From CAVQLX01 sp963811605 (GTDB taxonomy: Bacteria; Desulfobacterota; Binatia; DP-6), in NCBI GenBank assembly GCA_963811605.1, contig CAWESA010000013.1:395564-459563 (forward strand): DNA of 64,000 nucleotides, in the 5' to 3' direction. Below the pieces are notes generated by a model. The model saw only the letters and a program-made list of their open reading frames with translations, did no database searches and was not told where the DNA came from. Positions 32,717 to 41,626 of this stretch are shown here, in pieces. Position 1 is the stretch's first letter. Each line of letters begins with the position of its first letter. The translations under genes and the position numbers were made by a program.

Positions 32717-33880
32717 ATGACGAGGCGGCTTCGGGTGGGCGTGCTCTACGGCGGCCGATCCGGCGAGCACGAGGTATCGCTGCGCTCCGCCGCCACCGTG
32801 GTCGGCGCGCTCGACCCGCAGCGCTTCGAGGTCGTGCCGATCGCCATCACGAAGGACGGGCGGTGGCTCACGGGACGGGACAGCCTCCGGCTGCTCGACG
32901 AGTCGCAGCGGGTGCTCGCACCGGTCGTCGAGCACGGCGACGAGGTGATGCTGCCGCCGGTTCCGTCACGCGGCGCGCTGGTTCCGGTCACGGGTGGATC
33001 GGGGGGCGCATCCCTCGACGTGATCTTTCCCGTGCTGCACGGCACGTTCGGTGAGGACGGCACGATCCAGGGATTGCTGGAGATGGCAGGCCTCCCGTAC
33101 GTCGGCGCGGGCGTACTCGCGTCGAGCGCCGGGATGGACAAGGGCGTCATGAAGGCCGTGTTTCGCGACGCCGGCCTGCCCGGGTGTCGCTGGATCGTCA
33201 CCCGGCCCGGGTTGGATGCGCCGGCAACGGTCCGCGACCGTGTCGAGTCCGAGCTCGGCTTTCCGTGCTTCGTGAAGCCGTGCAACCTGGGCTCGTCAGT
33301 GGGCGTGACGAAGGTGAGGACGTCCGACGAGCTGCCCGCCGCGGTGGCCGAGGCCTCGTCCTACGATCCACGGGTGATCATCGAGCAAGCGATCGACGCG
33401 CGCGAGCTCGAATGCGCCGTCCTCGGCAACGAGCGGGCGGAGGCATCGGTCGTCGGCGAGGTGCTGCCGTCGCACGAGTTCTACGACTACGTCGACAAGT
33501 ACGTCGACGATACGGTCCGCTGGGTGATTCCCGCCGAGCTGCCGGCGGAGATCTCGGACTCGGTCCGCGCCCTCGCCGTGCGGGCGTTCAACGCCGTCGA
33601 CTGCTCCGGCCTCGCGCGCGTCGACTTCTTCCTCGAGCGCGGCACCGGGCGCGTGCTGCTGAACGAGATCAACACCATGCCGGGGTTCACGTCGGCCAGC
33701 ATGTACCCGCTCATGTGGCAGGCGAGCGGACGTCCGCTGCCGGCGCTGGTGGAGAACCTGATCGATCTGGCCTTCGAACGACACGCCGCCCGCGCGCGCC
33801 GTCGCCTGTCGTTCACGCCGGCCGCGGCCGCGTCCGGAGCGCTCAGCGCACCTGCGCGCTCTTCGCGGGGTGGCCCTTGA
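32717..33880 (+). CDS. ddl: D-alanine--D-alanine ligase
   Basis: A 387-residue ATP-grasp enzyme. VLYGGRSGEHEVSLRSA at the N-terminus, FPVLHGTFGEDGTIQG, PCFVKPCNLGSSVGVTKV (ATP-grasp loop) and LLNEINTMPGFTSASMYP (metal-binding Asn/Glu and D-Ala site) are diagnostic. It makes the D-Ala-D-Ala dipeptide for peptidoglycan. ATG 32717 is chosen over ATG 32699 because conserved sequence begins immediately after it. Its last 38 bases overlap, antiparallel, the 3' end of the D,D-carboxypeptidase gene. Confidence 0.95.
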   Translation: MTRRLRVGVLYGGRSGEHEVSLRSAATVVGALDPQRFEVVPIAITKDGRWLTGRDSLRLLDESQRVLAPVVEHGDEVMLPPVPSRGALVPVTGGSGGASLDVIFPVLHGTFGEDGTIQGLLEMAGLPYVGAGVLASSAGMDKGVMKAVFRDAGLPGCRWIVTRPGLDAPATVRDRVESELGFPCFVKPCNLGSSVGVTKVRTSDELPAAVAEASSYDPRVIIEQAIDARELECAVLGNERAEASVVGEVLPSHEFYDYVDKYVDDTVRWVIPAELPAEISDSVRALAVRAFNAVDCSGLARVDFFLERGTGRVLLNEINTMPGFTSASMYPLMWQASGRPLPALVENLIDLAFERHAARARRRLSFTPAAAASGALSAPARSSRGGP

Positions 33881-35975
33881 CACGGAGCTGCGAGGCCAGC
33901 TTGTCGGCCCGCTTCCGCTCCGCGAAGTTGCCCAGCTCGAGCTTCTGGCCGACCACGCGCGCCTCGTAGCCGCGCTTCGCCAGATCGGACCGCGCGCTGT
34001 CGACCGCCTTGCGGTCGCGGTAGGGACCGAGCTGCACGGTGTACGTGCTCGCGACGTCTGCCACCTCGGTGTCGGCGCTGCGCCTGCCGCCGCGGCCGGT
34101 CCTCGACGTCCCGGCACGATCCGCCTCGAGTCCCTTCGCGGTCATCCGGGAGGGCCGCGGATCGCTGGCCGACCGCGTGCGCGCCACCTGGTCGGGCCGG
34201 CCGTCGCCGCGATCATCGCGGGTGGCGCGCGAGCGCTCGGCCCGGCTTGCCGTACGCGTCGACTCGGCCGCCGCCTTCCGCTGGACGTCGCCGCGAGCCG
34301 GCGACCGCCGGGCGCTGTCGGCAACTCTGGTCGCGCCGCGACGATCCTGCGTCCGGGCCGCCTGCAGCTCGGCGCGGGTGGGCTTCGGGGCGGGCTTGCC
34401 TGCCGCCTTGGCGACCGTGGTGGGCTTCGTGCGCTCGCGCTCGACTCCCCGGTCGGCGGGCGCCCGACGCGTGGACTTCGGTCGTGCGGCGGGCGTAGGC
34501 GGCTCGGGCGTCGCCTCCTCGACGGGGCGCGCCGGCTGTACGGCGCGCGGCTGCGCCTCGCCCGGCTGACGCAACGGCGAATCCGCCCACAGGCTCGGGC
34601 CGCCGTCGCGATCGGCCTCCCGATCCCGGGCCGGGGGTTCCGTCGCATCCCGACGCGCGCCGGCGCCCGGATCGGCGGGCTCGCCGCCGGCGGCGGGATG
34701 CGGCTCGTCGCGAGGCTCGTCGAGCGCGGCGGGACTCGGCGCGGCCACCGGTTGCGGGGCCACGGCGGCGGGCGCCGGCGCCGCGACGGGCTGCACGCGC
34801 GCCGGCGGGACGTCCGCCGGCTCGACCGCCTCCCGTGCCGGCTCGCGGTCGAGATCGGAGGGCGCCGGCGGCGCGGCCACCTGCCGCGGCTCCGGCGGCG
34901 CCGGTACCGCCTCCGGCTGTGCCGGCGCCACCGGCGCGTCGTCCTCGCGCACGGGCTGGGAGTCTTCGCCCCGCGCACGCGCCATGCGGGCGGCGCGCGC
35001 CACCGCGGCCTCGGGGGCAGCGCTCGACTCGGCACGGGCGAATGCGGAGGGCGGCTCCGGCTCGGGGCTGGCCGGCGCGGCACGCACCTCGGTTGCCGGC
35101 GCGGCCCGCGCCACGGCTACCTCCGGCTCCGCCGCCGTAGGGGGCGGCGTGGCGGACGCCCTCAGGACCGGTGTGGGACGGTCGGGGCGCATCCCGTAGT
35201 AGAGCATGCGGCGCGCATCGCCCCAGAGGTCGGTCGCACCGAGGATGGCGATCACCACCTCGCGCGAGCCCTGACCTGCCGCGCCGACGAAGCACCGCCG
35301 GGCCGGACGGGTGTAGCCGGTCTTGCCGATCACCTGGTAGTCGGGCGCGTTGAGCAACCGGTTGTGCGAGCGGACGATGGTGAGCCGCGCGTCCGGACCG
35401 TCGATCTCGACCTCCGCCGACGTCGTGCTCAGGACCTCGCGGAATCCGGGCACGCCGAGCCCGTAGCGGAAGATGCGGCTGAGATCGCGCGCCGTCGTCA
35501 AGTGACCCGACTCCGTCAGTCCATGCGGGTTGACGAAGTTGGTCGAGGTGGCGCCGACGACCCGCGCCTTCAGGTTCATCTGGTTGGCGAACGCGAGCTC
35601 GGAGCCGGACACTCCCTCCGCCACCACCACGGCGGCGTCGTTCGCGGACTTGAGCAGCACGGCGTACAGCAGGTCACGCAACGCGACGCTCTGCCCGGGC
35701 CGGAGTCCGATCTTCGACGGCGGGGTGGCCGCCGCGTTGGAGCTCACCATGAACTCCTGGTCGAGCCGGTGACTCTGGAGCGCCAGCACGGCCGTCATCA
35801 CCTTGGTCGTACTGGCCGGTGGGAGCGGCTCGTCCGCGTTCATCTCCCAGATGACCGCCCCGGTGTCGGCGTCCACGATGATGGCGCCGCGTGCGGTGAC
35901 TTCAGGTTGCGCGAGGGCGGCCGCAGGCATGAACGCCGCGACCACCGCGAGGGCCACCCGCCAAGTCTTCCTCAT
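33843..35975 (-). CDS. dacC: D-alanyl-D-alanine carboxypeptidase (PBP5/6 type) with long linker and SPOR domain
   Basis: A 710-residue exported enzyme: signal peptide (1-22), then a class A low-molecular-weight PBP domain with S55-T-T-K58, S110-A-N112 and K218-T-G. A roughly 340-residue Ala/Pro/Arg-rich linker of low complexity (about 280-630) follows. The C-terminal SPOR domain (YTVQLGPYRDRKAV onward, about 640-710) binds denuded glycans at division sites. It trims the terminal D-Ala from peptidoglycan stem peptides. The usual amphipathic C-terminal anchor of PBP5 is replaced by the SPOR tail. The 3' end overlaps ddl by 38 bases. Confidence 0.9.
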   Translation of the reverse strand: MRKTWRVALAVVAAFMPAAALAQPEVTARGAIIVDADTGAVIWEMNADEPLPPASTTKVMTAVLALQSHRLDQEFMVSSNAAATPPSKIGLRPGQSVALRDLLYAVLLKSANDAAVVVAEGVSGSELAFANQMNLKARVVGATSTNFVNPHGLTESGHLTTARDLSRIFRYGLGVPGFREVLSTTSAEVEIDGPDARLTIVRSHNRLLNAPDYQVIGKTGYTRPARRCFVGAAGQGSREVVIAILGATDLWGDARRMLYYGMRPDRPTPVLRASATPPPTAAEPEVAVARAAPATEVRAAPASPEPEPPSAFARAESSAAPEAAVARAARMARARGEDSQPVREDDAPVAPAQPEAVPAPPEPRQVAAPPAPSDLDREPAREAVEPADVPPARVQPVAAPAPAAVAPQPVAAPSPAALDEPRDEPHPAAGGEPADPGAGARRDATEPPARDREADRDGGPSLWADSPLRQPGEAQPRAVQPARPVEEATPEPPTPAARPKSTRRAPADRGVERERTKPTTVAKAAGKPAPKPTRAELQAARTQDRRGATRVADSARRSPARGDVQRKAAAESTRTASRAERSRATRDDRGDGRPDQVARTRSASDPRPSRMTAKGLEADRAGTSRTGRGGRRSADTEVADVASTYTVQLGPYRDRKAVDSARSDLAKRGYEARVVGQKLELGNFAERKRADKLASQLRVKGHPAKSAQVR

Positions 35976-36013
35976 CCTCTCACCCCACACCGCCCCGGCT
36001 ACAGGCGCGGCGG

Positions 36014-36042
36014 ATCATGACATGATATCTCATCGGCGCCAA
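36014..36042 (-). promoter_or_regulatory. Candidate sigma70-like promoter for the D,D-carboxypeptidase gene
   Basis: On the minus strand, TTGGCG (36042-36037), a 17-base spacer and CATGAT (36019-36014) match four of six consensus positions each. Transcription would begin about 30 bases before the ATG at 35975, a normal leader. The -35 lies within the last codons of the phosphatase gene upstream. The spacer contains GATATC, giving a short palindromic look. Confidence 0.35.
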
Positions 36043-36644
36043 GTTCCCCCTCCGGTGACGTCGCGCCCCACGTGGTGGGCCGCACGGTAGACGCCGTCCC
36101 GGTGCTCCACCTCGACCATGCCTGCATTCGGAACAACCCGGGGCCCGGCCCAGGTGCCCGTGACGTGGCGCCACAGGGCGAGCATCACGGCCCCATGACT
36201 GACCAAAACGACGTCGTCAAGCCCGTGGGCCGTCGCGATCCGGTCGAGAGCGGCGCCGGCGCGGTCGAGGACCCCTTCCAGCGATTCGCCGCCGGGTGGC
36301 TGCCACGTCCAGTAGGCGGTCGGATCGTATCCCGGGCGCGGCGCCCCGTAGGGCTGGCCCGCGAACACCCCGTAGCCGCGTTCGCGCAGATCGATCTCCA
36401 CCGCCACCTCGACGCGCAGGCGGGCGGCCAGGATGTCGGCCGTCTCGCGGGCCCGGGAGAAGGGGCTCGAGACGATGAGCCCGGGGGCATAGTGGCGGGC
36501 GATCCAGCCGGCGGCCGCGTCCGTCTGGGCCCGTCCCGCGTCGGTGAGCGGGACGCCGGGATGCGGGGTGAACCTGCGCGCGCGGTTTCCCTCGCTCTCG
36601 CCGTGTCGGATGAGCAGCAGCCGGCCCACGCCGTCAACCGTCAC
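36030..36644 (-). CDS. Histidine phosphatase family protein
   Basis: A 204-residue branch-1 histidine phosphatase. The catalytic RHGE (R13-H14-G15-E16) is followed by SSPFSRARETA and, near the C-terminus, the second His in VLVSHGAVM. It could dephosphorylate a small phospho-metabolite or sugar phosphate; phosphoglycerate mutase activity is possible but unproven. The GTG start overlaps the 3' end of the LOG gene by 11 bases, so the two are coupled. Confidence 0.88.
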   Translation of the reverse strand: MTVDGVGRLLLIRHGESEGNRARRFTPHPGVPLTDAGRAQTDAAAGWIARHYAPGLIVSSPFSRARETADILAARLRVEVAVEIDLRERGYGVFAGQPYGAPRPGYDPTAYWTWQPPGGESLEGVLDRAGAALDRIATAHGLDDVVLVSHGAVMLALWRHVTGTWAGPRVVPNAGMVEVEHRDGVYRAAHHVGRDVTGGGTWRR

Positions 36645-37680
36645 GATTCAAACGGTCGATGAGCTGACGTCTGAGCCCGAAGCTGATCCGGCGCGCCGCG
36701 AACACCAGCCGGGGAAGGTGGTCGAGCTCCGGCTCGCTCTCGTGCTCCTCGGGCAGGGCCGCGCGCTGCTCGATGTCGCCATCCTCGATGAGAGAGGCGA
36801 ACTCGCCGGCAAGTCCGTCGACGACGCTCGCGGCGACCGGCCGGTTCAGCCGGATGACCCAGTGGCGACCCACGTACCGGGACGAGTGGTAGACGCGGTA
36901 GAAGCCCGTGATCTCCTCGACCGCCTCTGCCGGGTCGGTGGTGATCTTGAAGAGGGCAAGATCCTCCTCGGAGATGAGGCCGCGGCGCAGCAGGTGGTCC
37001 TTCACGTACTGCAGCCAGCTCTTCCAGTACCTGCCGCGCGGCGCATCGAGGAACACGATCGGGACCGGGTTCATCTTGCCCGTCTGGGCGAGGGTGAGGA
37101 CCTCGTAGCCCTCGTCGTGGGTGCCGAATCCGCCCCGGAACAGCACGACGGCGTCGGCCTCCTTCACGAACATCAGCTTGCGCGTGAAGAAGTAGCGGAA
37201 GTTGACGAGCTTGGGGTCGCCGTGGATGAACTCGTTCGGATCCTGCTCGAACGGCAGCTTGATGTTGACGCCGAAGCTGCGCTCCCGGCCCGCGCCCTCC
37301 TGGCAGGCGCGCATGATGCCGTGCCCGCCGCCCGTGATGACCATGAAATCACGCGCCGCGATCGCACGCGAGAACTCGAGCGCGGTGCGGTACGCGGGAT
37401 CCTCCGGCGGCGTGCGCGCCGACCCGAAGCAGGTGACCTTGCGCACGCCCCGATACGGGGCGAACACCTTGAAAGCGTAGCGCAGCTCACGCAGGGCGGC
37501 GTTCAGGATCTTCAGATCGCCGATGCCGGTGCCGTCGCGCAGCAGGCGGAGGCTGTTCTCCACCATCTCGCGGACCAGGTGCTCCTCGCGTCCGAGGTGC
37601 GCGGGATCGCCGTCGATGCGGGGGAGGAGGTCGCGCAGGACGCTGTGGCGCCTGCGCACGCGAAGCGGGGAGGTGGGCAC
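36634..37680 (-). CDS. LOG/TIGR00730-like Rossmann-fold protein
   Basis: A 348-residue protein. The central LOG-type domain (about 80-270) has VTCFGSARTPPEDP, VITGGGHGIMRACQEGA and FRGGFGTHDEGYEVL, the last a variant of the PGGxGTxxE motif of cytokinin-activating phosphoribohydrolases. A 75-residue N-terminal helical region and a C-terminal extension make it longer than minimal LOG proteins (about 190). It may hydrolyse nucleoside monophosphates to free the base (family inference). GTG 37680 is used as start. Confidence 0.83.
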   Translation of the reverse strand: MPTSPLRVRRRHSVLRDLLPRIDGDPAHLGREEHLVREMVENSLRLLRDGTGIGDLKILNAALRELRYAFKVFAPYRGVRKVTCFGSARTPPEDPAYRTALEFSRAIAARDFMVITGGGHGIMRACQEGAGRERSFGVNIKLPFEQDPNEFIHGDPKLVNFRYFFTRKLMFVKEADAVVLFRGGFGTHDEGYEVLTLAQTGKMNPVPIVFLDAPRGRYWKSWLQYVKDHLLRRGLISEEDLALFKITTDPAEAVEEITGFYRVYHSSRYVGRHWVIRLNRPVAASVVDGLAGEFASLIEDGDIEQRAALPEEHESEPELDHLPRLVFAARRISFGLRRQLIDRLNRDG

Positions 37681-37745
37681 GGCGGCATCTTGCCCCGATC
37701 GATCGTGGGTTGCGAGTTCCCCGTGCCGGGCTCTATCCTCGTCGC

Positions 37746-38867
37746 GTGTCGGCGGCACGCGAGGTGGTTCGCACCATCCGGGACGAGCTGCGCCAGCAGT
37801 TCCTCGAGCGCGTCGAGCTCATCGACGGTGCGCTCGTGGGCCTGCTCGCCGGACAGCATCTGCTGGTGATCGGTCCGCCGGGCACCGCCAAGTCGATGCT
37901 CGCCGACGAGGTGTGCCGCCGCATCACCGGTGCGCGATACTTCCAGTGGCTGCTGACCCGTTTCACGACGCCCGAGGAGCTCTTCGGCGCAATCAGCCTG
38001 AGCGCGCTGGAAGCGGACGACTATCGCCGCCTGACCACCCACAAGCTGCCCGAGGCCCACGTCGCGTTCCTGGACGAGATCTTCAAGGCCAGCTCGTCGA
38101 TCCTGAACACCATCCTGACCCTCATGCACGAGCGTCGCTTCCACAACGGCCGCGAGGTCGCCAGCGTTCCGCTGCTCACGCTCTTCGGCGCCTCCAACGA
38201 GCTACCCGAGGACGACGAGCTCCTCGCCCTCAACGATCGCTTCCTGCTGCGCTTCGTCGTCGAGTACCTGGGCGAGGATTTCCGCTTCCTGAAGCTGCTC
38301 CAGGCCCAGCCGCCCGCCGCCCGCACCACCCTCTCGTTCGACGACCTGGCCGCCGCACGCGCCGAGGTGGCGGCCGTGACCGTGCCGGGCGACGTGCTGC
38401 GCGCCATCACCGACCTGCGGCGCGAGCTGGGACGTCGCAGCGTGGTGGCGTCCGACCGGCGCTGGGCACAGTCGATCGGCGTCCTGCGCGCGCATGCCTG
38501 GCTCGAGGGACGCGACCGCGTCACCGACAGTGACGTGGCATTCCTCGAGCACGTGCTGTGGCGCGATCCCGCCGAGCGCCAGACCGTGCGCGAGGCCATC
38601 CGCGAGCTGCTGCACGGCTACGAGGACGAGGTCCGCGTGCTCCTCTACCAGTCGCGCGAGCTGCGCGCGTATGCGCTCCGCGAGTGGGAGACGCCGGACC
38701 TGCGCGGCCGCGCCGCCGTCGAGACCCACACCAAGCTGCGCGCCATCCTGGGCAAGGTGGACGACATCCTCGCCAGCGCGCGCACGGGCGGACGGCCGAC
38801 GGCCGGTGTCGAGTCGCTGCGCGAGGAGATCGCGGCGATCCAGCAAGAGATGCTGGCGCGGCTGTAG
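37746..38867 (+). CDS. ravA: RavA-type MoxR AAA+ ATPase
   Basis: A 373-residue MoxR-family ATPase with Walker A GPPGTAKS (43-50), Walker B VAFLDEIF (D110/E111), sensor 1 in FGASNELPEDDELLALNDRF and an arginine-rich sensor 2 region (ASDRRWAQS). E. coli RavA is about 498 residues; this protein appears to lack most of the C-terminal LARA region. RavA works with the VWA protein ViaA as a chaperone-like pair linked to respiratory Fe-S enzymes. The GTG start is 66 bases from the divergent LOG gene. Confidence 0.85.
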   Translation: MSAAREVVRTIRDELRQQFLERVELIDGALVGLLAGQHLLVIGPPGTAKSMLADEVCRRITGARYFQWLLTRFTTPEELFGAISLSALEADDYRRLTTHKLPEAHVAFLDEIFKASSSILNTILTLMHERRFHNGREVASVPLLTLFGASNELPEDDELLALNDRFLLRFVVEYLGEDFRFLKLLQAQPPAARTTLSFDDLAAARAEVAAVTVPGDVLRAITDLRRELGRRSVVASDRRWAQSIGVLRAHAWLEGRDRVTDSDVAFLEHVLWRDPAERQTVREAIRELLHGYEDEVRVLLYQSRELRAYALREWETPDLRGRAAVETHTKLRAILGKVDDILASARTGGRPTAGVESLREEIAAIQQEMLARL

Positions 38868-38869
38868 CG

Positions 38870-40384
38870 ATGGCGCGTGCGGTGCTGATCCCGCCCCGGC
38901 AGCACTGCTGGGTCGAGAGCGACGGCTTCGATCGCAACACCTTCGCCGCGCTGGTCGACGACACGCCCTCGCTGCGAGCGCTGATGGAGCGCGGCGGATC
39001 GCTGGTGCCGCACTTCGGCGAGCTGGTCGAGGACCTGTTCTGCGTCCTCTACAAGCTCGAGCCGCAGTGGCGCAGCCCGGCAGACGTCGCGCCCGCGGCC
39101 GCCTTCAATCGCGAGGTGCTGGCCGGCCTGCGCGATCACCCGCTGCTCGACTCCGTGCGTGCCGAGAGCCAGCTCGACGAGGTCAAGGCCGGGCTGGGCG
39201 CGTTGCTGCTCGGCGAGCACGTGCTGACGCTGCTCCGCGAGGAGCGCCTCGTGCCGCGGGGCGACCTGCTCGACCTGTGGGACCTCGAACGCCGCGAGCG
39301 CGAGCTGCGGCGCGCGGGCGAGGAGCTGGCCGACGTCGAGGGCAGCGAGGCCGGGGACGAGACGCGCGATCAGGCAGAGCAGGCGGCACGCATCGCGGAA
39401 GGCCAGCTGCGACAGAAGGCGGCGCGCGTGGCCGAGCGCATGTCGGAGATCCCCTCGCGCGCCCGTGCCGCCGTCCCGGCGGCGCTCGGAGGCCTGCGAC
39501 GCGAGCTCGCCGAGGCGGCGGACGAGGCGCACGGCTGGGGAACCGGGCTGGGCGCGGGCGGCCGGAGTTCTCCGGGCCGTCAGATCGAGCTCGGGCGCCG
39601 GCTCGCCACCAACCCGAAGCTGCGCAAGCTCGCCGCCCTCGTCGGCCGCATGCGCTCGCAGGCGATGGCGCTCCGGCGCACCAGCCTCGAGCGCTCGAGC
39701 GAGGAGATGTTCGACGTCGAGATGGGACGCGCCCTCGATCGCCTCCTCCCGCCCGAGCTGCTGGCGCTCCGCCATCCCGCGCTGCGCCGCGACCTCCTGC
39801 GCCGCCTCGGCGAGGGCCAGCTGCTCTGCTACCGGCTGCGCGGCACCGACGAGCGCGGCCGCGGGCCCATGATCGTCTGTCTCGACGGCTCGTCGTCGAT
39901 GGCGGGCGAGAAGGAGATCTGGTCCAAGGCGGTGGCGTTGACGCTGCTCGAGATCGCCCGCCGCCAGCGGCGGCTCTTCCGCTTCATCTGCTTCTCGTCG
40001 CCCGACACGCCGCTGTTCACGCTCGACCTGAACCCGCGCGATCACCACCTCGTGCGCGAGGACCGCGCGCTCGACGTCGCCGAGTACTTCCCCGGCGGCG
40101 GCACCGACTTCGAGACCCCCCTCGACGCCGCCGTCGAGACCCTGGCCGCGGCCCGCTACCGGCGGGGCGACGTGGTCCTCATCACCGACGGCGAGTGTCA
40201 GGTATCGCCGGCGTGGCTGGAACGATTCCGGCGCGAGAAGCGGCGACTCGATTTCGCGCTCTTCTCGGTGCTGATCGACGTCGGCCCGAGCAGCACGGCC
40301 ACGCTCGCCGCCCTGAGCGACCGTATCACCAGCGTGTCGCAGCTGAACGACAGTGCCGCACGCGACCTCTTCGTGGCCCTCTGA
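38870..40384 (+). CDS. viaA: ViaA-type VWA-domain partner of RavA
   Basis: A 504-residue cytosolic protein with a helical N-terminal two thirds (coiled region near 140-200) and a C-terminal VWA domain with MIDAS D342-G-S-S-S-M, then GGGTDFETPLDAA and LITDGECQV. The order helical domain then VWA, and the position 2 bases after a MoxR ATPase gene, identify it as ViaA-like (CoxE-type VWA proteins are a close alternative). The pair likely forms a two-component remodelling system. Confidence 0.85.
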   Translation: MARAVLIPPRQHCWVESDGFDRNTFAALVDDTPSLRALMERGGSLVPHFGELVEDLFCVLYKLEPQWRSPADVAPAAAFNREVLAGLRDHPLLDSVRAESQLDEVKAGLGALLLGEHVLTLLREERLVPRGDLLDLWDLERRERELRRAGEELADVEGSEAGDETRDQAEQAARIAEGQLRQKAARVAERMSEIPSRARAAVPAALGGLRRELAEAADEAHGWGTGLGAGGRSSPGRQIELGRRLATNPKLRKLAALVGRMRSQAMALRRTSLERSSEEMFDVEMGRALDRLLPPELLALRHPALRRDLLRRLGEGQLLCYRLRGTDERGRGPMIVCLDGSSSMAGEKEIWSKAVALTLLEIARRQRRLFRFICFSSPDTPLFTLDLNPRDHHLVREDRALDVAEYFPGGGTDFETPLDAAVETLAAARYRRGDVVLITDGECQVSPAWLERFRREKRRLDFALFSVLIDVGPSSTATLAALSDRITSVSQLNDSAARDLFVAL

Positions 40385-40469
40385 GCGCTCGCCCTCGTCC
40401 GCGCTCCGTCCTCGACGCGCCTCGCCGGGCGCTTGTGCCGAGCGGAGCAACGGCGGTATCGACGCGCCC

Positions 40470-41462
40470 GTGTCTCTCGGCGACGGCCCGGCGGCTCACC
40501 TCCTGCGGGTCACCGCCGACGACCCGGACTATCGCCGCCAGGCGGCGGACGAGGCGGCCTACTGGCACAACGTGCACCCGCTCAGCATGGAAGCGATCGA
40601 GGGCCAGTTCGCCGACAAGGTCATCAACCGCTACGTCAACGAGCGGTTCACGGGCAACGCGCGCACCGACTGGACGAGCACGATCTCGAGCTGGGGCACC
40701 TTCCGGCGGGGGGCCATCCTCGGCGTCAGCTCACCGAAGCGCGAGATGCGCGTGCTCGAGACCAACCCGCAGCTCCACGTGACCCTCATCGACCTCAGCC
40801 CGGGTCCCCTCGAGCGGCGCGCCGCCGCGCTCGGGCGGCGATTTCCCGGGCGCACCGCCACCATGGTCGCGGATCTGAACTTCCTCGAGCTCGAGGAGCA
40901 GCGCTACGACCTGATCGTGAGCTCGAGCACGATCCATCACGTCACCAACCTCGAGTACCTGGCCTTCCAGATCAACCGCGCGCTCACGCCGGACGGCCTC
41001 TTCTTCATGGAGGACTACGTCGGAGAGCCGCGCTACCACTTCTCGGACGCCAAGAAGCGGCTGTTCGAGGAAGTCTACAACCGGGATCTGGCACGCCAGC
41101 GCGGACGCACACCCGGGCTGATCTGGCGTGACCCGAACGACCTGAGCCCCTTCTGCGCCGTGCGCTCCGACGACATCCTGGACGCGTTCCGTGCCGCCCT
41201 GCAGGAGGTACAGGTGCGGACCGCGGCCACGCTGACGCTCGCGTTCTCGCTCACCTGTCCGGCGGACTTCCACGCGCTCCTCGCGCGCATGCCGGGCTGG
41301 AAGATCCGGCTCGGCCTGCTCCGCAAGCGGCTCGGCATGCAACGCGAGGTGCGCATCGATCCCCGCTTCCTCCGCGAGCTCCGCCTCGTCGGCGACGCCG
41401 CCGGCGACGCCGGCCTCGTCCGCCCGGGTCTCGCGTTCGCGGTCTACCGCAAGCGGCGCTGA
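40470..41462 (+). CDS. SAM-dependent methyltransferase-like protein
   Basis: A 330-residue protein with a class I methyltransferase core: LHVTLIDLSPGPLERR (strand 2), VADLNFLELEEQRYDLIVSSSTIHHV (motifs II-III) and LTPDGLFFMEDYVG (motif IV/V). Motif I, where GxGxG is expected, reads AILGVSSPKREM, so SAM binding may be altered. The N-terminal 80 residues are helical and the C-terminal third is unassigned. Substrate unknown. GTG 40470 is the best visible start; it follows viaA after 85 bases. Confidence 0.75.
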   Translation: MSLGDGPAAHLLRVTADDPDYRRQAADEAAYWHNVHPLSMEAIEGQFADKVINRYVNERFTGNARTDWTSTISSWGTFRRGAILGVSSPKREMRVLETNPQLHVTLIDLSPGPLERRAAALGRRFPGRTATMVADLNFLELEEQRYDLIVSSSTIHHVTNLEYLAFQINRALTPDGLFFMEDYVGEPRYHFSDAKKRLFEEVYNRDLARQRGRTPGLIWRDPNDLSPFCAVRSDDILDAFRAALQEVQVRTAATLTLAFSLTCPADFHALLARMPGWKIRLGLLRKRLGMQREVRIDPRFLRELRLVGDAAGDAGLVRPGLAFAVYRKRR

Positions 41463-41626
41463 TCGCGTCATTCGCGAGGATTTGCTCTCGGCCGACGCGC
41501 GGGGCTGCACGAGACCCGCGGCACATGCGGACTCGACTGGCAGCGTGGAGCGTCCTCGGGCCGATCCCCCGCGGGCGCGGGCGGCTCGCCTTTCCCGCCG
41601 CGGCGCGCCCCGCTACAGACTCGCCC

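Noticed and set aside
34080..35140. Repetitive-looking Ala/Pro/Arg codons read as a tandem repeat array or an independent gene on the plus strand
   Set aside because: No regular repeat unit is present, and the minus-strand frame continues through it from the PBP domain to a recognisable SPOR domain.
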